DNA of 9,049 bases from Chthoniobacteraceae bacterium (GTDB lineage: Bacteria > Verrucomicrobiota > Verrucomicrobiia > Chthoniobacterales > Chthoniobacteraceae): the NCBI GenBank assembly GCA_947478975.1, contig CANJYI010000090.1, forward strand, positions 1 to 9,049. The letters are read 5' to 3'. Numbering within the stretch: the first letter of the stretch is position 1; each line of letters starts with the position of its first letter. Position numbers and translations under genes: made by a program. Positions 1-6,774 of this stretch are shown here, piece by piece. The notes under the pieces are model-generated. The model was not told where the DNA came from, searched no databases, and was given only the letters and a program-made list of their open reading frames with translations.

Positions 1-540
1 GGGCCACGGGGCTGCAGTTAAGCTGCCCCGTGGAAAAGGGAGCCAAAAGCGACCTGTCCAAGGGAGCGTATTTACTGCGAACGAACTGTACGGAAACAGA
101 TCCGGCAAAACTGTGGCGTTGGTACATGCAGCTCACCCAGGCGGAGGCCGCGTTCCGGACGGCGAAAAGCGACATCGGACTGCGGCCTGTTTATCACCGA
201 AAAACCGACCGAGTGGAGGCGCACCTGTTGGTGTGCTTTTTAAGCTTGGCGCTGTGGCGGTCGTTGGAGATGTGGATGCTTGGCAAAGGGCTTGGGAGTA
301 ACGCGCGCAAGCTGATCAACGCCTTTGGAACGATCAAATCGATGGACGTGGTGGTGCCCGTGCGGCGCGGGGATGTGGAGGTAAAGGTGCGCCTACGGAC
401 GGTGGCGAAACCGGATGAAGACGTCGCTGTGTTGCTGTCGCACTTGGGACTCCGTCTGCCAAGCCGCTCCAAAACGGTACAAAATGTAGTGGAGAAAAAC
501 GCTTAGGTTTTTACACAAAGTATTGAAAATCAAGGAAGCG
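1..540 (+). mobile_element. Insertion sequence, right-hand part only
   Basis: The window begins inside an IS element of the IS4/IS1634 type, recognised only by its transposase. The right end must lie between the transposase stop (504-506) and the point where the minus-strand Ig-like protein frame becomes convincing (about 530-550). The AT-rich stretch just after the stop (about 507-535) contrasts with its surroundings and is the likely IS end. The left end is outside the window, so the terminal inverted repeat and target duplication cannot be defined and the boundary given is approximate. The element interrupts the 3' part of the minus-strand gene at 530-1595. Confidence 0.7.
3..506 (+). CDS. 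DDE transposase, C-terminal part (IS4/IS1634-like), cut by window edge
   Basis: This is the C-terminal part of a DDE transposase that cuts and joins the ends of its own IS. The frame is open from position 3, so the gene continues upstream of the window; the GTG at 30 is an internal codon, not a start. Counting that GTG as residue 1, the text GAYLLRTN (12-19) is followed by the IS4-type signature Y32-x2-L-x3-E39-x6-K46, which carries the third catalytic acid (Glu39, codon 144-146). The R of the classical YREK motif is a leucine, which fits IS1634-like members. RPVYHR (52-57) and a hydrophobic helix (65-77) follow, as usual in these proteins. The two N-terminal catalytic aspartates lie outside the window, so whether the enzyme is intact cannot be judged. 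Subfamily assignment is tentative. Confidence 0.85.
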   Translation, partial: ATGLQLSCPVEKGAKSDLSKGAYLLRTNCTETDPAKLWRWYMQLTQAEAAFRTAKSDIGLRPVYHRKTDRVEAHLLVCFLSLALWRSLEMWMLGKGLGSNARKLINAFGTIKSMDVVVPVRRGDVEVKVRLRTVAKPDEDVAVLLSHLGLRLPSRSKTVQNVVEKNA

Positions 541-1595
541 TTCTTTTCAACTGCGGAACTTGGGTTAAATGTGACGCTGACACTGGAAACTTCCTTACGC
601 AAAGCGGCAGGCGTGACGCTCAGCACCGCAGGTGGGAAGGGATCTTCCACCACCTCAATCTGGCTTTCTGAGGCAGTCATGTTGCCACCGGTGTCATACA
701 CACGTGCCTCGACCTTGATTCGCTTGGCAAGGCCGCCGGACAACGCGGGCAGCCGCGTGGTGTAACCCCAAGGGGCGCCGCCGGTGACAGCAACCCGCAC
801 GCCGTCCACATACCACTCGACGGAGGCCACTCCCACATCGTCGACCGGCAACGCGGTCAGGGCAAGCAGGCCGCCCGCTTGAACCTTGGGCACTGCAAGA
901 GTAGCCGGCGAAGGCGAGTTGACACGGAGCGCGAGGGACGGCGCCTTCCTTTCGCTGTCGTACTTCCTGTAGTTGACGACCTTGAGTCCCTGTTCCTTGT
1001 CGGCGGCGTACACAATCCCACCGGCAAGAGCCATGCAATAGACCCGGCCGGAAGCCAGGTTCACCTGTCTCGGATTCTCGGCGCGGCTGTCGAACTGCGT
1101 CACGAACTGAACGATGGGGGTACTGTCACCGAGTCCATCCAGCGACAAGCCAAAGTCTTTCGCGCGCCCGTACTGAAAAACTGCCACATCCCCATCCTCG
1201 TCTCGGTTCCCCCGGCCACTGGCGCCCAATGCAACGAGGAAGGTCATCTTGTTGGAGGCATCCACGGAACCGTCAAAGAGCAGATGACGCCAGCCCAGCT
1301 GAAAGCCGGATTCCGGCTTGTAAACATCCCCTTCCAGTTTGGGGTTGAGCGGATCCTCGAGGCTCAAGCCGGTGAGCCCGGATTCGTACACGTAGAACAG
1401 TTTCCCCGGCGCGAGCGCCAGCCGGCCGCCGCTCTTGGAAAACTCCCATTCGCGCACGGTCACCGTCCGGAACAGACGCTGTCCCTCCGGCAGCACTTCT
1501 TTGGCACGGCTCACATCGCCCGCATAGACAGCGGAAGTCACGTCCCAGTACCACCACTGGGTCTCGGACCGCTTGCGTTCAGGCAGTCCCCACAG
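530..1595 (-). pseudogene. Exported LVIVD-propeller / Ig-like domain protein, truncated at both ends
   Basis: This is a fragment of a large surface or secreted protein; its function is not recognisable beyond its domains. The frame runs on the minus strand from at least 1595 (text GLPERKRSETQWWYWD before a GTG at 1541) toward the IS. Counting from the GTG, residues about 45-190 carry propeller-like strands, with LVIVD-type signatures LEDPLNPKLEG (61-71) and GIVYAADKEQGLKVVN (175-190). Residues 201-299 form a bacterial Ig-like domain (VEWYVDGVRV at 241-250, closing with YDTGGN at 282-287). A second Ig-like domain starts near 303 and is broken off around residue 337. The open frame continues to 393, but that tail is only the antisense of the transposase. 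Upstream, the frame reaches a stop at 1623-1625 without ATG, and the GTG at 1541 falls mid-domain. Both ends are therefore lost: the 3' end to the IS, the 5' end at the junction with the haloperoxidase gene. Confidence 0.75.
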
Positions 1596-1605
1596 ATCCC
1601 GTGCT
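1583..1605. other. Breakpoint joining two 5'-truncated genes head to head
   Basis: To the left, the minus-strand propeller protein reads as convincing protein up to about 1589-1595. To the right, the plus-strand haloperoxidase reads as convincing protein from about 1589-1595 (TDPVLRWN). Neither gene has a start codon with a ribosome-binding site, a signal peptide or a promoter spacer between them, although both protein types are normally exported. Two genes of this kind should be separated by two N-termini and a promoter region. The join is therefore a deletion or inversion scar, or an assembly error. Confidence 0.6.
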
Positions 1606-2725
1606 GCGCTGGAACGCCGCGTTCACCGGCGAGATGCGGCGCGATACCCTGGCCCCACCCATCATGGCCCGAAACCTCGCACTGCTGCACGCGGCCCTCT
1701 GGGAGGCAAACGCCAAGGGAGCCGCCCCGAGCGAGAAGGTGTGCCACTTGATAGCCTGCAACATCAGCAGCAAGCTCCTTCCCGGGCACACTCTCGCTTT
1801 TGAAAAGCTCTTGGACGAAGTTTATCCGGAGCGGATTGGAGAGGCCGACCGCGCACTTGCCGACGCGTGCGTCAGCAAAACACTTCTAGCCGTCGCCGCG
1901 GACGGTTCCTCCTCGCACACCACTTACACGGCGCGGGGCACCCCCGGTTCCTGGTTCCGGACGCCGCCCTTTTTCCGGACGGCGGAACTGCCCCACTGGG
2001 CGAAGCTCAAGACCCTACAGATTCCGCACGCAGCTGCATTCAGGCCCGGCGGTCCCCCGCCCCTCTCCAGCGCAGCCTACGCGGCCGACTGGAAAGAAGT
2101 CCGCGACTGGGGTGGTAAAACGAGCTCCTTGCGTACAGAGGCACAAGCGGCGGGAGCCAGGTTCTGGTCGGACTTTTCCTACACAGAAACTCCGGTGGGC
2201 CATTGGAACAGGATCGCCCGCACCATCGCGGAAGCTAGGCGCCTTTCCCTGAGGGACACCGCACTGCTGCTGCACCTGCTCAACACGGCCATGGCCGATT
2301 CAGCCGTCGCCTGCTGGGATGCCAAATACACATATGACGCTTGGAGGCCCATCACGGCGATCCGTATGGCCGATACAGCCCAGAACACGGAAACCACTGC
2401 CGACCCCGGCTGGGAACCTCTGCTCAACACCCCCAACCATCCCGAATATGTGAGCGGCCACAGCGCCTTCAGTGGGGCCGCGGGCAGGATTTTGAGCGCG
2501 TTTTTTGGCACTGGAGAAATCGCTTTTGAGGTCGGCAGCGACACGCTGCCGGAAGAGGTCCGCAAGTTTGAGCGGGTCGACGATTGCGTCAGGGAATGCA
2601 GCCTGAGCCGGGTGTATGGCGGGATTCACTTTCGCTTTTCCTGCGAGGACGGCGTCCGGTTGGGTCAGCAGGTGGGTGACTACATTTGGGAAAAAAACAA
2701 GGGCCTACGCACAGCCAGCCCGTAG
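1601..2725 (+). CDS. Vanadium-dependent haloperoxidase-like (PAP2 superfamily) protein, N-terminus missing
   Basis: The protein belongs to the vanadium haloperoxidase/acid phosphatase superfamily, whose haloperoxidase members use vanadate and hydrogen peroxide to oxidise halides and are usually exported. Counting the GTG at 1601 as residue 1, all core vanadate-pocket residues are present. They are K242-x6-R249-P250, then S285-G286-H287 (within HPEYVSGHSAF), then R337-x5-H343 (SRVYGGIH). These match Lys353, Arg360, Ser402, Gly403, His404, Arg490 and His496 of the fungal chloroperoxidase. The fold starts directly at the first family helix (DPVLRWN, where DP lies just upstream of the GTG). No signal peptide, ATG or Shine-Dalgarno precedes it, so about 25-50 N-terminal residues appear lost at the junction near 1590. 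The 374 visible residues otherwise run to a natural end. The gene is probably non-functional or mislocalised. Phosphatase activity is an alternative, because the pocket is shared. Confidence 0.85.
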   Translation: MLRWNAAFTGEMRRDTLAPPIMARNLALLHAALWEANAKGAAPSEKVCHLIACNISSKLLPGHTLAFEKLLDEVYPERIGEADRALADACVSKTLLAVAADGSSSHTTYTARGTPGSWFRTPPFFRTAELPHWAKLKTLQIPHAAAFRPGGPPPLSSAAYAADWKEVRDWGGKTSSLRTEAQAAGARFWSDFSYTETPVGHWNRIARTIAEARRLSLRDTALLLHLLNTAMADSAVACWDAKYTYDAWRPITAIRMADTAQNTETTADPGWEPLLNTPNHPEYVSGHSAFSGAAGRILSAFFGTGEIAFEVGSDTLPEEVRKFERVDDCVRECSLSRVYGGIHFRFSCEDGVRLGQQVGDYIWEKNKGLRTASP

Positions 2726-2755
2726 GCAGCCCGGATTCGGCTGAAGTTTTGTATT
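2703..2755 (+). terminator. Possible terminator at the end of the haloperoxidase gene
   Basis: A perfect 7-bp stem (GCCTACG at 2703-2709, CGTAGGC at 2721-2727) spans the stop codon. A second short bulged hairpin (2728-2742) follows, then a T-rich but interrupted run (2746-2755). The T-tract is poor, so this is a weak candidate. Confidence 0.3.
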
Positions 2756-2783
2756 TTCGGGTAACCGGTTATCTCAATGGCAT

Positions 2784-3013
2784 GCCCCGTTGGGGCGCGT
2801 CCGGGTGGGAGCGCGCCATATGGTTGGAACGAACCATTCGCACAATGCGTCCCTTTCCGGCGCACCGAAGGTGCATTTCACTCGCCCGCCCACGGCAACG
2901 CCGTGGGACAACCGTCCCCCAAAAAGAGTCCGCCCTTGTAGGGCGTTCCAGATCGTCCATACACAGCCTGGATCCCGGGTTAAGAGCGCGCCATGGCGAT
3001 GCCGTGGTACGGC
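2784..3013. repeat. Array of short three-base-loop hairpins in a gene-free spacer
   Basis: The 414-base gap between the haloperoxidase and the esterase holds no credible gene but at least five small palindromes, nearly all with three-base loops. They are GCCCC-GTT-GGGGC (2784-2796), GCACC-GAA-GGTGC (2862-2874), CCCACGGC-AAC-GCCGTGGG (2889-2907, perfect 8-bp stem), CGCCCT-TGT-AGGGCG (2931-2945), CCATGGC-GAT-GCCGTGG (2991-3007, one G-T pair) and an overlapping alternative GCCGT-GGT-ACGGC (3001-3013). An 11-base direct repeat, GAGCGCGCCAT, occurs at 2809-2819 and 2984-2994. Chains of this kind resemble composite REP-like repeats that I recall as common in Verrucomicrobia, Planctomycetes and Bacteroidetes genomes; that parallel is from memory. 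Open frames crossing the region have no family resemblance. Confidence 0.7.
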
Positions 3014-3139
3014 ACCAGAATCCTGCCCAAGCTGCTTTTTTCTAAAATGCCGGCTTCCCTTGCTCCTGGAGGGACCGGTTGGCGGTGCGAAACTTTTGTG
3101 TGATTCGGGGTACGGGCTCGTGTTAGGTACTCAGTCCGT

Positions 3140-4021
3140 ATGAAACAGTTCCTGATATTCCCCCTGACTTTGCTCTGTCTCTTTTGCGCTGCTTCGCCTG
3201 CCGCAGAAACTCCCGTCCTCAAACCTTCATCCGCCGACATTGCCTACGGCAACGCAGACCGACAGAAGCTGGATGTCTACGCCCCCGCTGGCGCGAAAAA
3301 CCTACCTGTCGTCTTCTGGATTCATGGAGGTGGGTGGCAAGGCGGCGACAAGACAAGCGTACAAGCTAAGCCTCAGGCATTTGTGGACAGGGGTTTTGTA
3401 TTTGTCTCCACAGCCCACCGGTTGCTTCCTTCAGTCGAGATCAACACAATCTTTCAGGACGTCGCAAAATCGCTCGCCTGGGTGTACGCAAACATCGCAA
3501 AGCATGGAGGAGACCCGAATCGCCTCTTGGTGATGGGACACTCCTCGGGCGCGCAACTCGCGGCGCTGATGTGCACCGACCACCGCTACTTAAACGCGGA
3601 AGGGATCCCTTTTTCTGCGCTCAAGGGCTGTGTACCCGTGGATGGTGACACCTACGACGTCCCAGCCATGATCGAGACGGCCGAGACCCGCCTGCGTGTC
3701 CATGGAATGCCCCTGCCAACCAATGGACACCGCCAGAAGTTTGGCAACGACCCAGCCAGGCATCGCGAGTATTCAGCAGTCACTCATGTCACCAAGGGTA
3801 AGGGAATTCCGCCCTTTTTGATCCTCCATGTGGCGGACCACCCTGACAACTCGATCCAGGCGCGGCGGTTTGAAGCGGCACTCAAGGGAGCCGACGTTTC
3901 CGTGAAGGTATTTGGCGCCCGCGAAACGAATCACGGCCGTATCAACAGCAATATTGGGCTACCTGGCGACCCCTCCACCACAGCCCTGTTTGATTTTGTG
4001 GCCGAGGCACTTGCAAGGTAG
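3140..4021 (+). CDS. Secreted alpha/beta-hydrolase, acetyl-xylan/feruloyl esterase-like
   Basis: This is a serine esterase of the esterase/lipase alpha/beta-hydrolase group that includes BD-FAE-type feruloyl/acetyl-xylan esterases. A hydrophobic N-terminus (residues 1-22, ending near ASPAAE) is a signal peptide, so it acts in the periplasm or outside the cell. HGGGW (62-66) gives the oxyanion hole and GHSSG (133-137) the nucleophile Ser135. The acid is probably Asp233 or Asp236 (in ADHPDN), and the base is His265 (in TNHG). The 293-residue length is normal. The ATG at 3140 is chosen because it precedes the signal peptide directly; no good Shine-Dalgarno is seen (only TAGG at 3124-3127). It converges on the oxidoreductase and isomerase genes. 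A role in removing ester side groups from plant polysaccharide would suit the isomerase nearby, but the substrate is inferred. Confidence 0.85.
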   Translation: MKQFLIFPLTLLCLFCAASPAAETPVLKPSSADIAYGNADRQKLDVYAPAGAKNLPVVFWIHGGGWQGGDKTSVQAKPQAFVDRGFVFVSTAHRLLPSVEINTIFQDVAKSLAWVYANIAKHGGDPNRLLVMGHSSGAQLAALMCTDHRYLNAEGIPFSALKGCVPVDGDTYDVPAMIETAETRLRVHGMPLPTNGHRQKFGNDPARHREYSAVTHVTKGKGIPPFLILHVADHPDNSIQARRFEAALKGADVSVKVFGARETNHGRINSNIGLPGDPSTTALFDFVAEALAR

Positions 4022-4059
4022 TCAGCTCTGCATTTGCAGACGCCGCGGGATCGGGCAGT

Positions 4060-4135
4060 CATCCACAGATTGCTCAGATTTCCACAGATGTTTCTATGGT
4101 TTCCACTCAGCTGCTTCATCTGAGAAATCTGCGGA
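4060..4135 (+). repeat. CAGAT-rich inverted repeat, copy 1 (3' of esterase)
   Basis: The left arm has CAGAT at 4066, 4075 and 4085 (9- and 10-base spacing). The right arm carries ATCTG at 4118 and 4127. The 18-base arms 4062-4079 and 4118-4135 are complementary except at two positions, with about 38 bases between them. The element starts about 40 bases after the esterase stop and matches the copies near 5519-5597 and 7694-7724. Confidence 0.8.
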
Positions 4136-4242
4136 CAGTTGGCTAAAGAGCCGGTCCTGGGGCTTCAGTTAGGAGAGACGATGGAGTGGAGCACGGCGGC
4201 CTCCAGATCGACAGCCGTTTGGGCCTCCTGCCGTTTACCGAA

Positions 4243-4302
4243 TTGGCATGGCTCGCTTTCCAGAACTTCTCACCCACTGAAAGCAGCAAGGAGCCATGCC
4301 AA
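4243..4302. repeat. Long imperfect hairpin in the convergent intergenic region
   Basis: TTGGCATGGCTC (4243-4254) and GAGCCATGCCAA (4291-4302) are perfect 12-bp complements. Directly inside, GCTTTC (4255-4260) pairs with GAAAGC (4279-4284) across a six-base bulge (4285-4290). This gives an 18-bp stem with an 18-base loop. It lies between the converging esterase and oxidoreductase genes. No T-tract flanks it on either strand, so it is not a standard intrinsic terminator. It could be the remnant of a mobile element or an RNA structure. The rest of 4136-4367 shows nothing else supportable. Confidence 0.6.
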
Positions 4303-4367
4303 ATGCCGTACAGCGCTTAAGTTAAGGGCTCTACTCTGCACCAAGATCCTGCCGCAACCGCGAAGCC

Positions 4368-5495
4368 CTACACGCCCACGGCCACCACGCTGCCGGTGGA
4401 GTGGCTTTGCAGCGCTGCCGCGAATATCTCGTGGCTGGCCACAGCCTCCTCGGGGGTCGCGCACCCGAAGCGTCCTTCCAGTTGGCCGGCGCGCTCCATC
4501 AGGAAGGCCGCCCACATCTGCTGGATCACATCGGGAAAGCCGGGCTCAAAAATCCCGCCCGTGACCACCTTGAACGGTGTGCCAAAGCCCAGCTCAGTCC
4601 GCTTCCACCACTGCTCCTTCCCTCGCTCAAACTGCCAGAGCGTCTTTGGTTCCGCCGTGCTGAAACGCACACCGCCGTCGGTGCCGAGAACCTCCAAAAA
4701 CCAGGTGTTGGTCGCGCCGGGGGCCAGCCGCTTCATCTCCATGCGCAGGGGTACCGCCTCGCCGCCGATCTGCGTCCAGCAGTGCAGCAGCGCATTGTCC
4801 CAGGTGTCGCACTCGGCCTGGCCGCCACGCCCGTCGGGCCGACGGGGATAGCCCTTTTGCAGCTGGGCAAACAGCCGCTCGGGCCTCCACCCCAACCGCA
4901 GGGGCACGTGGCAGGCGTGCATCCCCAAATCGTTGAGGACGCCCCCTGCTCCGCACACCGCGCTGAGCCGTTTCCAGTTGGCCGCCTTGTGGGGATCCAA
5001 ATCACTGCTGTGATGGAAGCCGGACACCACCTCCAGCACCCGCCCCAGCGCACCGGACCTGGCGTACTCGACCGCCCGTTGCGCCCCGGGAAAAAACGGC
5101 ATCTCCGAGCTGCACCGCACAAAACGGCCGCTACGGCGAACCGCCTCGAGGATGTTCCGGGCCGCTGCCAGATCGAGGCCAAACGGCTTTTCGGCAAGGA
5201 GATCCTTCCCAGCCGCAAGCGTGTCGCAGTACACCTGTTCGTGCAGGTTGTGGGGTACTGCCGCGTACACCACGTCGACATTGGGATGGTTGATGAGCTC
5301 GTGATAGTCGGTCGTCCGGAGCGTACAGCTCGGGATGGCTTCAAACCAGCTCAGCGCTGCCGGATTAAGGTCGGCCACGGCCGTGAGCACCGGACGGACG
5401 GTGACGTCGGTCAGGGCGCACCACCGGGCAAAGCCGGCCGCGATTTCACGGCCCATGAGGCCGCCACCGATGATTCCAATGCGTACTTCGTGCAT
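4368..5495 (-). CDS. Gfo/Idh/MocA-family NAD(P)-dependent oxidoreductase
   Basis: This is a cytoplasmic sugar or cyclitol dehydrogenase-type oxidoreductase of 375 residues, normal for the family. The N-terminal Rossmann fold opens with GIIGGGLMG (7-15), the dinucleotide-binding loop. AEKPFG (101-106) contains the Glu-Lys-Pro motif with the catalytic lysine Lys103. GGVLNDLGMHACH (184-196) holds the family's D-x3-H pair (Asp189, His193) of the substrate site. No signal peptide is present. The ATG at 5495-5493 is the first start in front of the Rossmann strand; the Shine-Dalgarno is weak. It lies on the same strand 122 bases after the isomerase-like gene, so the two may be cotranscribed and controlled by the divergent AraC regulator. 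Such enzymes act on many sugars, inositols and sugar acids, and the sequence does not fix the substrate. Confidence 0.9.
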   Translation of the reverse strand: MHEVRIGIIGGGLMGREIAAGFARWCALTDVTVRPVLTAVADLNPAALSWFEAIPSCTLRTTDYHELINHPNVDVVYAAVPHNLHEQVYCDTLAAGKDLLAEKPFGLDLAAARNILEAVRRSGRFVRCSSEMPFFPGAQRAVEYARSGALGRVLEVVSGFHHSSDLDPHKAANWKRLSAVCGAGGVLNDLGMHACHVPLRLGWRPERLFAQLQKGYPRRPDGRGGQAECDTWDNALLHCWTQIGGEAVPLRMEMKRLAPGATNTWFLEVLGTDGGVRFSTAEPKTLWQFERGKEQWWKRTELGFGTPFKVVTGGIFEPGFPDVIQQMWAAFLMERAGQLEGRFGCATPEEAVASHEIFAAALQSHSTGSVVAVGV

Positions 5496-5518
5496 GATAA
5501 AAACCTAATTGAGAACTA

Positions 5519-5597
5519 CATCCGCAGATTCCACAGATTTAACAGATGAAAGGAACCCCTAAAGAATATCTGCGGATGTCTGCGTCATCTGCGGATC
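5519..5597 (-). repeat. CAGAT-rich inverted repeat, copy 2 (3' of isomerase)
   Basis: On the plus strand CAGAT occurs at 5525, 5534 and 5543, and ATCTG at 5568 and 5587 with a degenerate TCTG between them. ATCCGCAGAT is present at both outer ends in inverted form. Read on the minus strand, the element starts about 20 bases after the isomerase stop and contains CAGATATTCTTT, also found in copy 3. It fills most of the gap between isomerase and oxidoreductase. Confidence 0.8.
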
Positions 5598-5617
5598 ACT
5601 TCTGGTTCCATCAGAGG

Positions 5618-6661
5618 TCAACGGACTCCGAGCAGGTGCTTAAGGATGTAGAGTTCGAGCGCCTCGTAGTCGCGCGAGTCGCGGCACTGGGCGATCAAGG
5701 AGTGGTCGAGCGCGCGGACCTTGTCGACGAGGTGAAGGAACAGCTCCCGGCTGTTGCGCAGATGGTCCGTTACGGGACAACCGCGCTGGGTGCGGATGGC
5801 CTTCACATCAAGCCCGATGAATTCACCGCGGCTGCCGTAACCGGCTTCCTCAAGGACGCGCACCTGGTTGAAGGCGCCCCGGAGGTTCGCCCCGCCGAAG
5901 TTTTTGTCCTGGTCGTATTTCAAGCCGTTCTGGTCGTTGAGATGGACACTCGCAAGCTTGTGATGCGCGAGAGCGAAGGCCATCTCGTCGCTCGGATCCA
6001 AACCGGCGAGGAGTGCGTGCGCGCTCTCAATAAGACCATGGACCCGTGAATGATCCTTAGATGCGTAGGAAAGGGCGATCGCATGGCCGATGGTGGGCAC
6101 ATAGGCCTGGTCGGTGGGCTCGTTGGGCTTGGGCTCGATCCAGATTTCGATCTCCTTGTCGTACTCCAGCACGGCGTTGATCGTTGAAAGGATCCGATCG
6201 TAGGCGAGGCGCGCGTCCTTGGCTTCGCGGATGTAGGTTCCCTCGCGGGCCAGCCACAGCACGATCGCCTTGCTGCCGATGGCGCGGGCGATGTCGACGC
6301 ACTTGCGGGTGCGTTCCCACGCGTAATCCCGGTCGGAGGCGCAGTTGGCGGTGTAGGCGCCGTCGGTGGTCTGCTCGGCAAACCAGAGGCGGGGCGCGAC
6401 GAACTCGGGAGTGAGCCCCTGGTTGTCCAACATCCGCTTGACCTCGGCGGCCTTCTGCTGGATCTGCGCGGCGGTTAGGCCGTCGATTCCGGGCACGACG
6501 TCGTCGTCGTGAAACTGCACGCCCTCAAAACCCAAGGGGCGGTAGAGCGCGAACTTTTCCTCATGGGGAAAAACGGGGCGCACTTCGCCGCCGAAGGGGT
6601 CGCCGCCCTCGCTGATGTTCCATGGGCCGAAGGAGAAACGGTACTGGGTGTGTGAACTCAT
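5618..6661 (-). CDS. Xylose isomerase-like TIM-barrel sugar isomerase with altered metal site
   Basis: The 347-residue protein aligns by eye along its length with actinobacterial-type xylose isomerases (about 385 residues), which interconvert aldose and ketose sugars using two divalent metals. Family marks are GPWN (12-15), FHDDD (50-54, with catalytic His51 and Asp54), WLAREG (136-141), IEPKPNEP (175-182, Glu176 and Lys178), E212-x2-H215, KYDQD (248-252, metal-2 ligands Asp250 and Asp252) and Asp285. The metal-1 aspartate of the classical I-D-L-N motif (Asp245 of Streptomyces enzymes) is instead His240 in the text SVHLNDQ. Histidine ligands at this strand are known in related rhamnose isomerases and 3-epimerases, so the substrate may not be xylose. 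The protein is cytoplasmic. The ATG at 6661-6659 has no clear Shine-Dalgarno. It is divergent from the AraC gene and upstream of the oxidoreductase. Confidence 0.85.
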   Translation of the reverse strand: MSSHTQYRFSFGPWNISEGGDPFGGEVRPVFPHEEKFALYRPLGFEGVQFHDDDVVPGIDGLTAAQIQQKAAEVKRMLDNQGLTPEFVAPRLWFAEQTTDGAYTANCASDRDYAWERTRKCVDIARAIGSKAIVLWLAREGTYIREAKDARLAYDRILSTINAVLEYDKEIEIWIEPKPNEPTDQAYVPTIGHAIALSYASKDHSRVHGLIESAHALLAGLDPSDEMAFALAHHKLASVHLNDQNGLKYDQDKNFGGANLRGAFNQVRVLEEAGYGSRGEFIGLDVKAIRTQRGCPVTDHLRNSRELFLHLVDKVRALDHSLIAQCRDSRDYEALELYILKHLLGVR

Positions 6662-6774
6662 GGACCAAATCTAGTGACGTTTGAATTGGAGCGCTACGCC
6701 TCGAATGCCAGCAAATGAGACTATCATCCCACCATTACTTGGAAGACGCGCCGGTTTTGGCTATGAAAGTGCGC
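6662..6774. promoter_or_regulatory. Divergent promoter region between isomerase and AraC regulator
   Basis: This stretch separates the divergent isomerase and regulator starts and must hold both promoters. The exact size depends on the regulator start (6715, 6763 or 6775). I see no convincing -35/-10 pair or clear paired operator. Divergence from an AraC-type gene makes this the expected binding place, by analogy only. Confidence 0.4.

Noticed and set aside
879..1751. Plus-strand open frame (290 codons) across the propeller gene and the junction
   Set aside because: It runs antisense to the recognisable LVIVD/Ig-like protein and out of frame with the haloperoxidase; no motif is present.
2762..2771. 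TAACCGGTTA perfect palindrome as a regulator site
   Set aside because: A lone 10-base palindrome in a palindrome-rich spacer, with no second copy and no adjacent regulated start.
2686..3143. Two overlapping plus-strand open frames and minus-strand frames in the spacer
   Set aside because: They cross the hairpin array, have no start signals or family features, and look like repeat translation.
4027..4040. TCTGCA-TT-TGCAGA palindrome just after the esterase stop as a terminator
   Set aside because: It has a two-base loop, a short stem and no following T-tract.
4060..4140. CRISPR-like regularly spaced short repeats
   Set aside because: The CAGAT units recur every 9-10 bases as part of palindrome arms; there are no 23-47-base repeats with unique spacers and no cas genes.
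4165..4269. Short minus-strand frame with protein-like composition ending in IVSPN
   Set aside because: It is bounded by stops on both sides (about 34 codons), has no start codon with a ribosome-binding site, and overlaps the long hairpin. It could be a gene remnant but cannot be supported.
4401..5549. Long plus-strand open frame (382 codons) opposite the oxidoreductase
   Set aside because: It is antisense to a gene with clear Rossmann and active-site motifs, its protein is low-complexity (His, Pro, Arg rich), and it has no family resemblance. GC-rich coding DNA often leaves such frames open.
5546..6049. Plus-strand open frame opposite the isomerase
   Set aside because: It is the antisense shadow of the XylA-like gene and begins in repeat copy 2.
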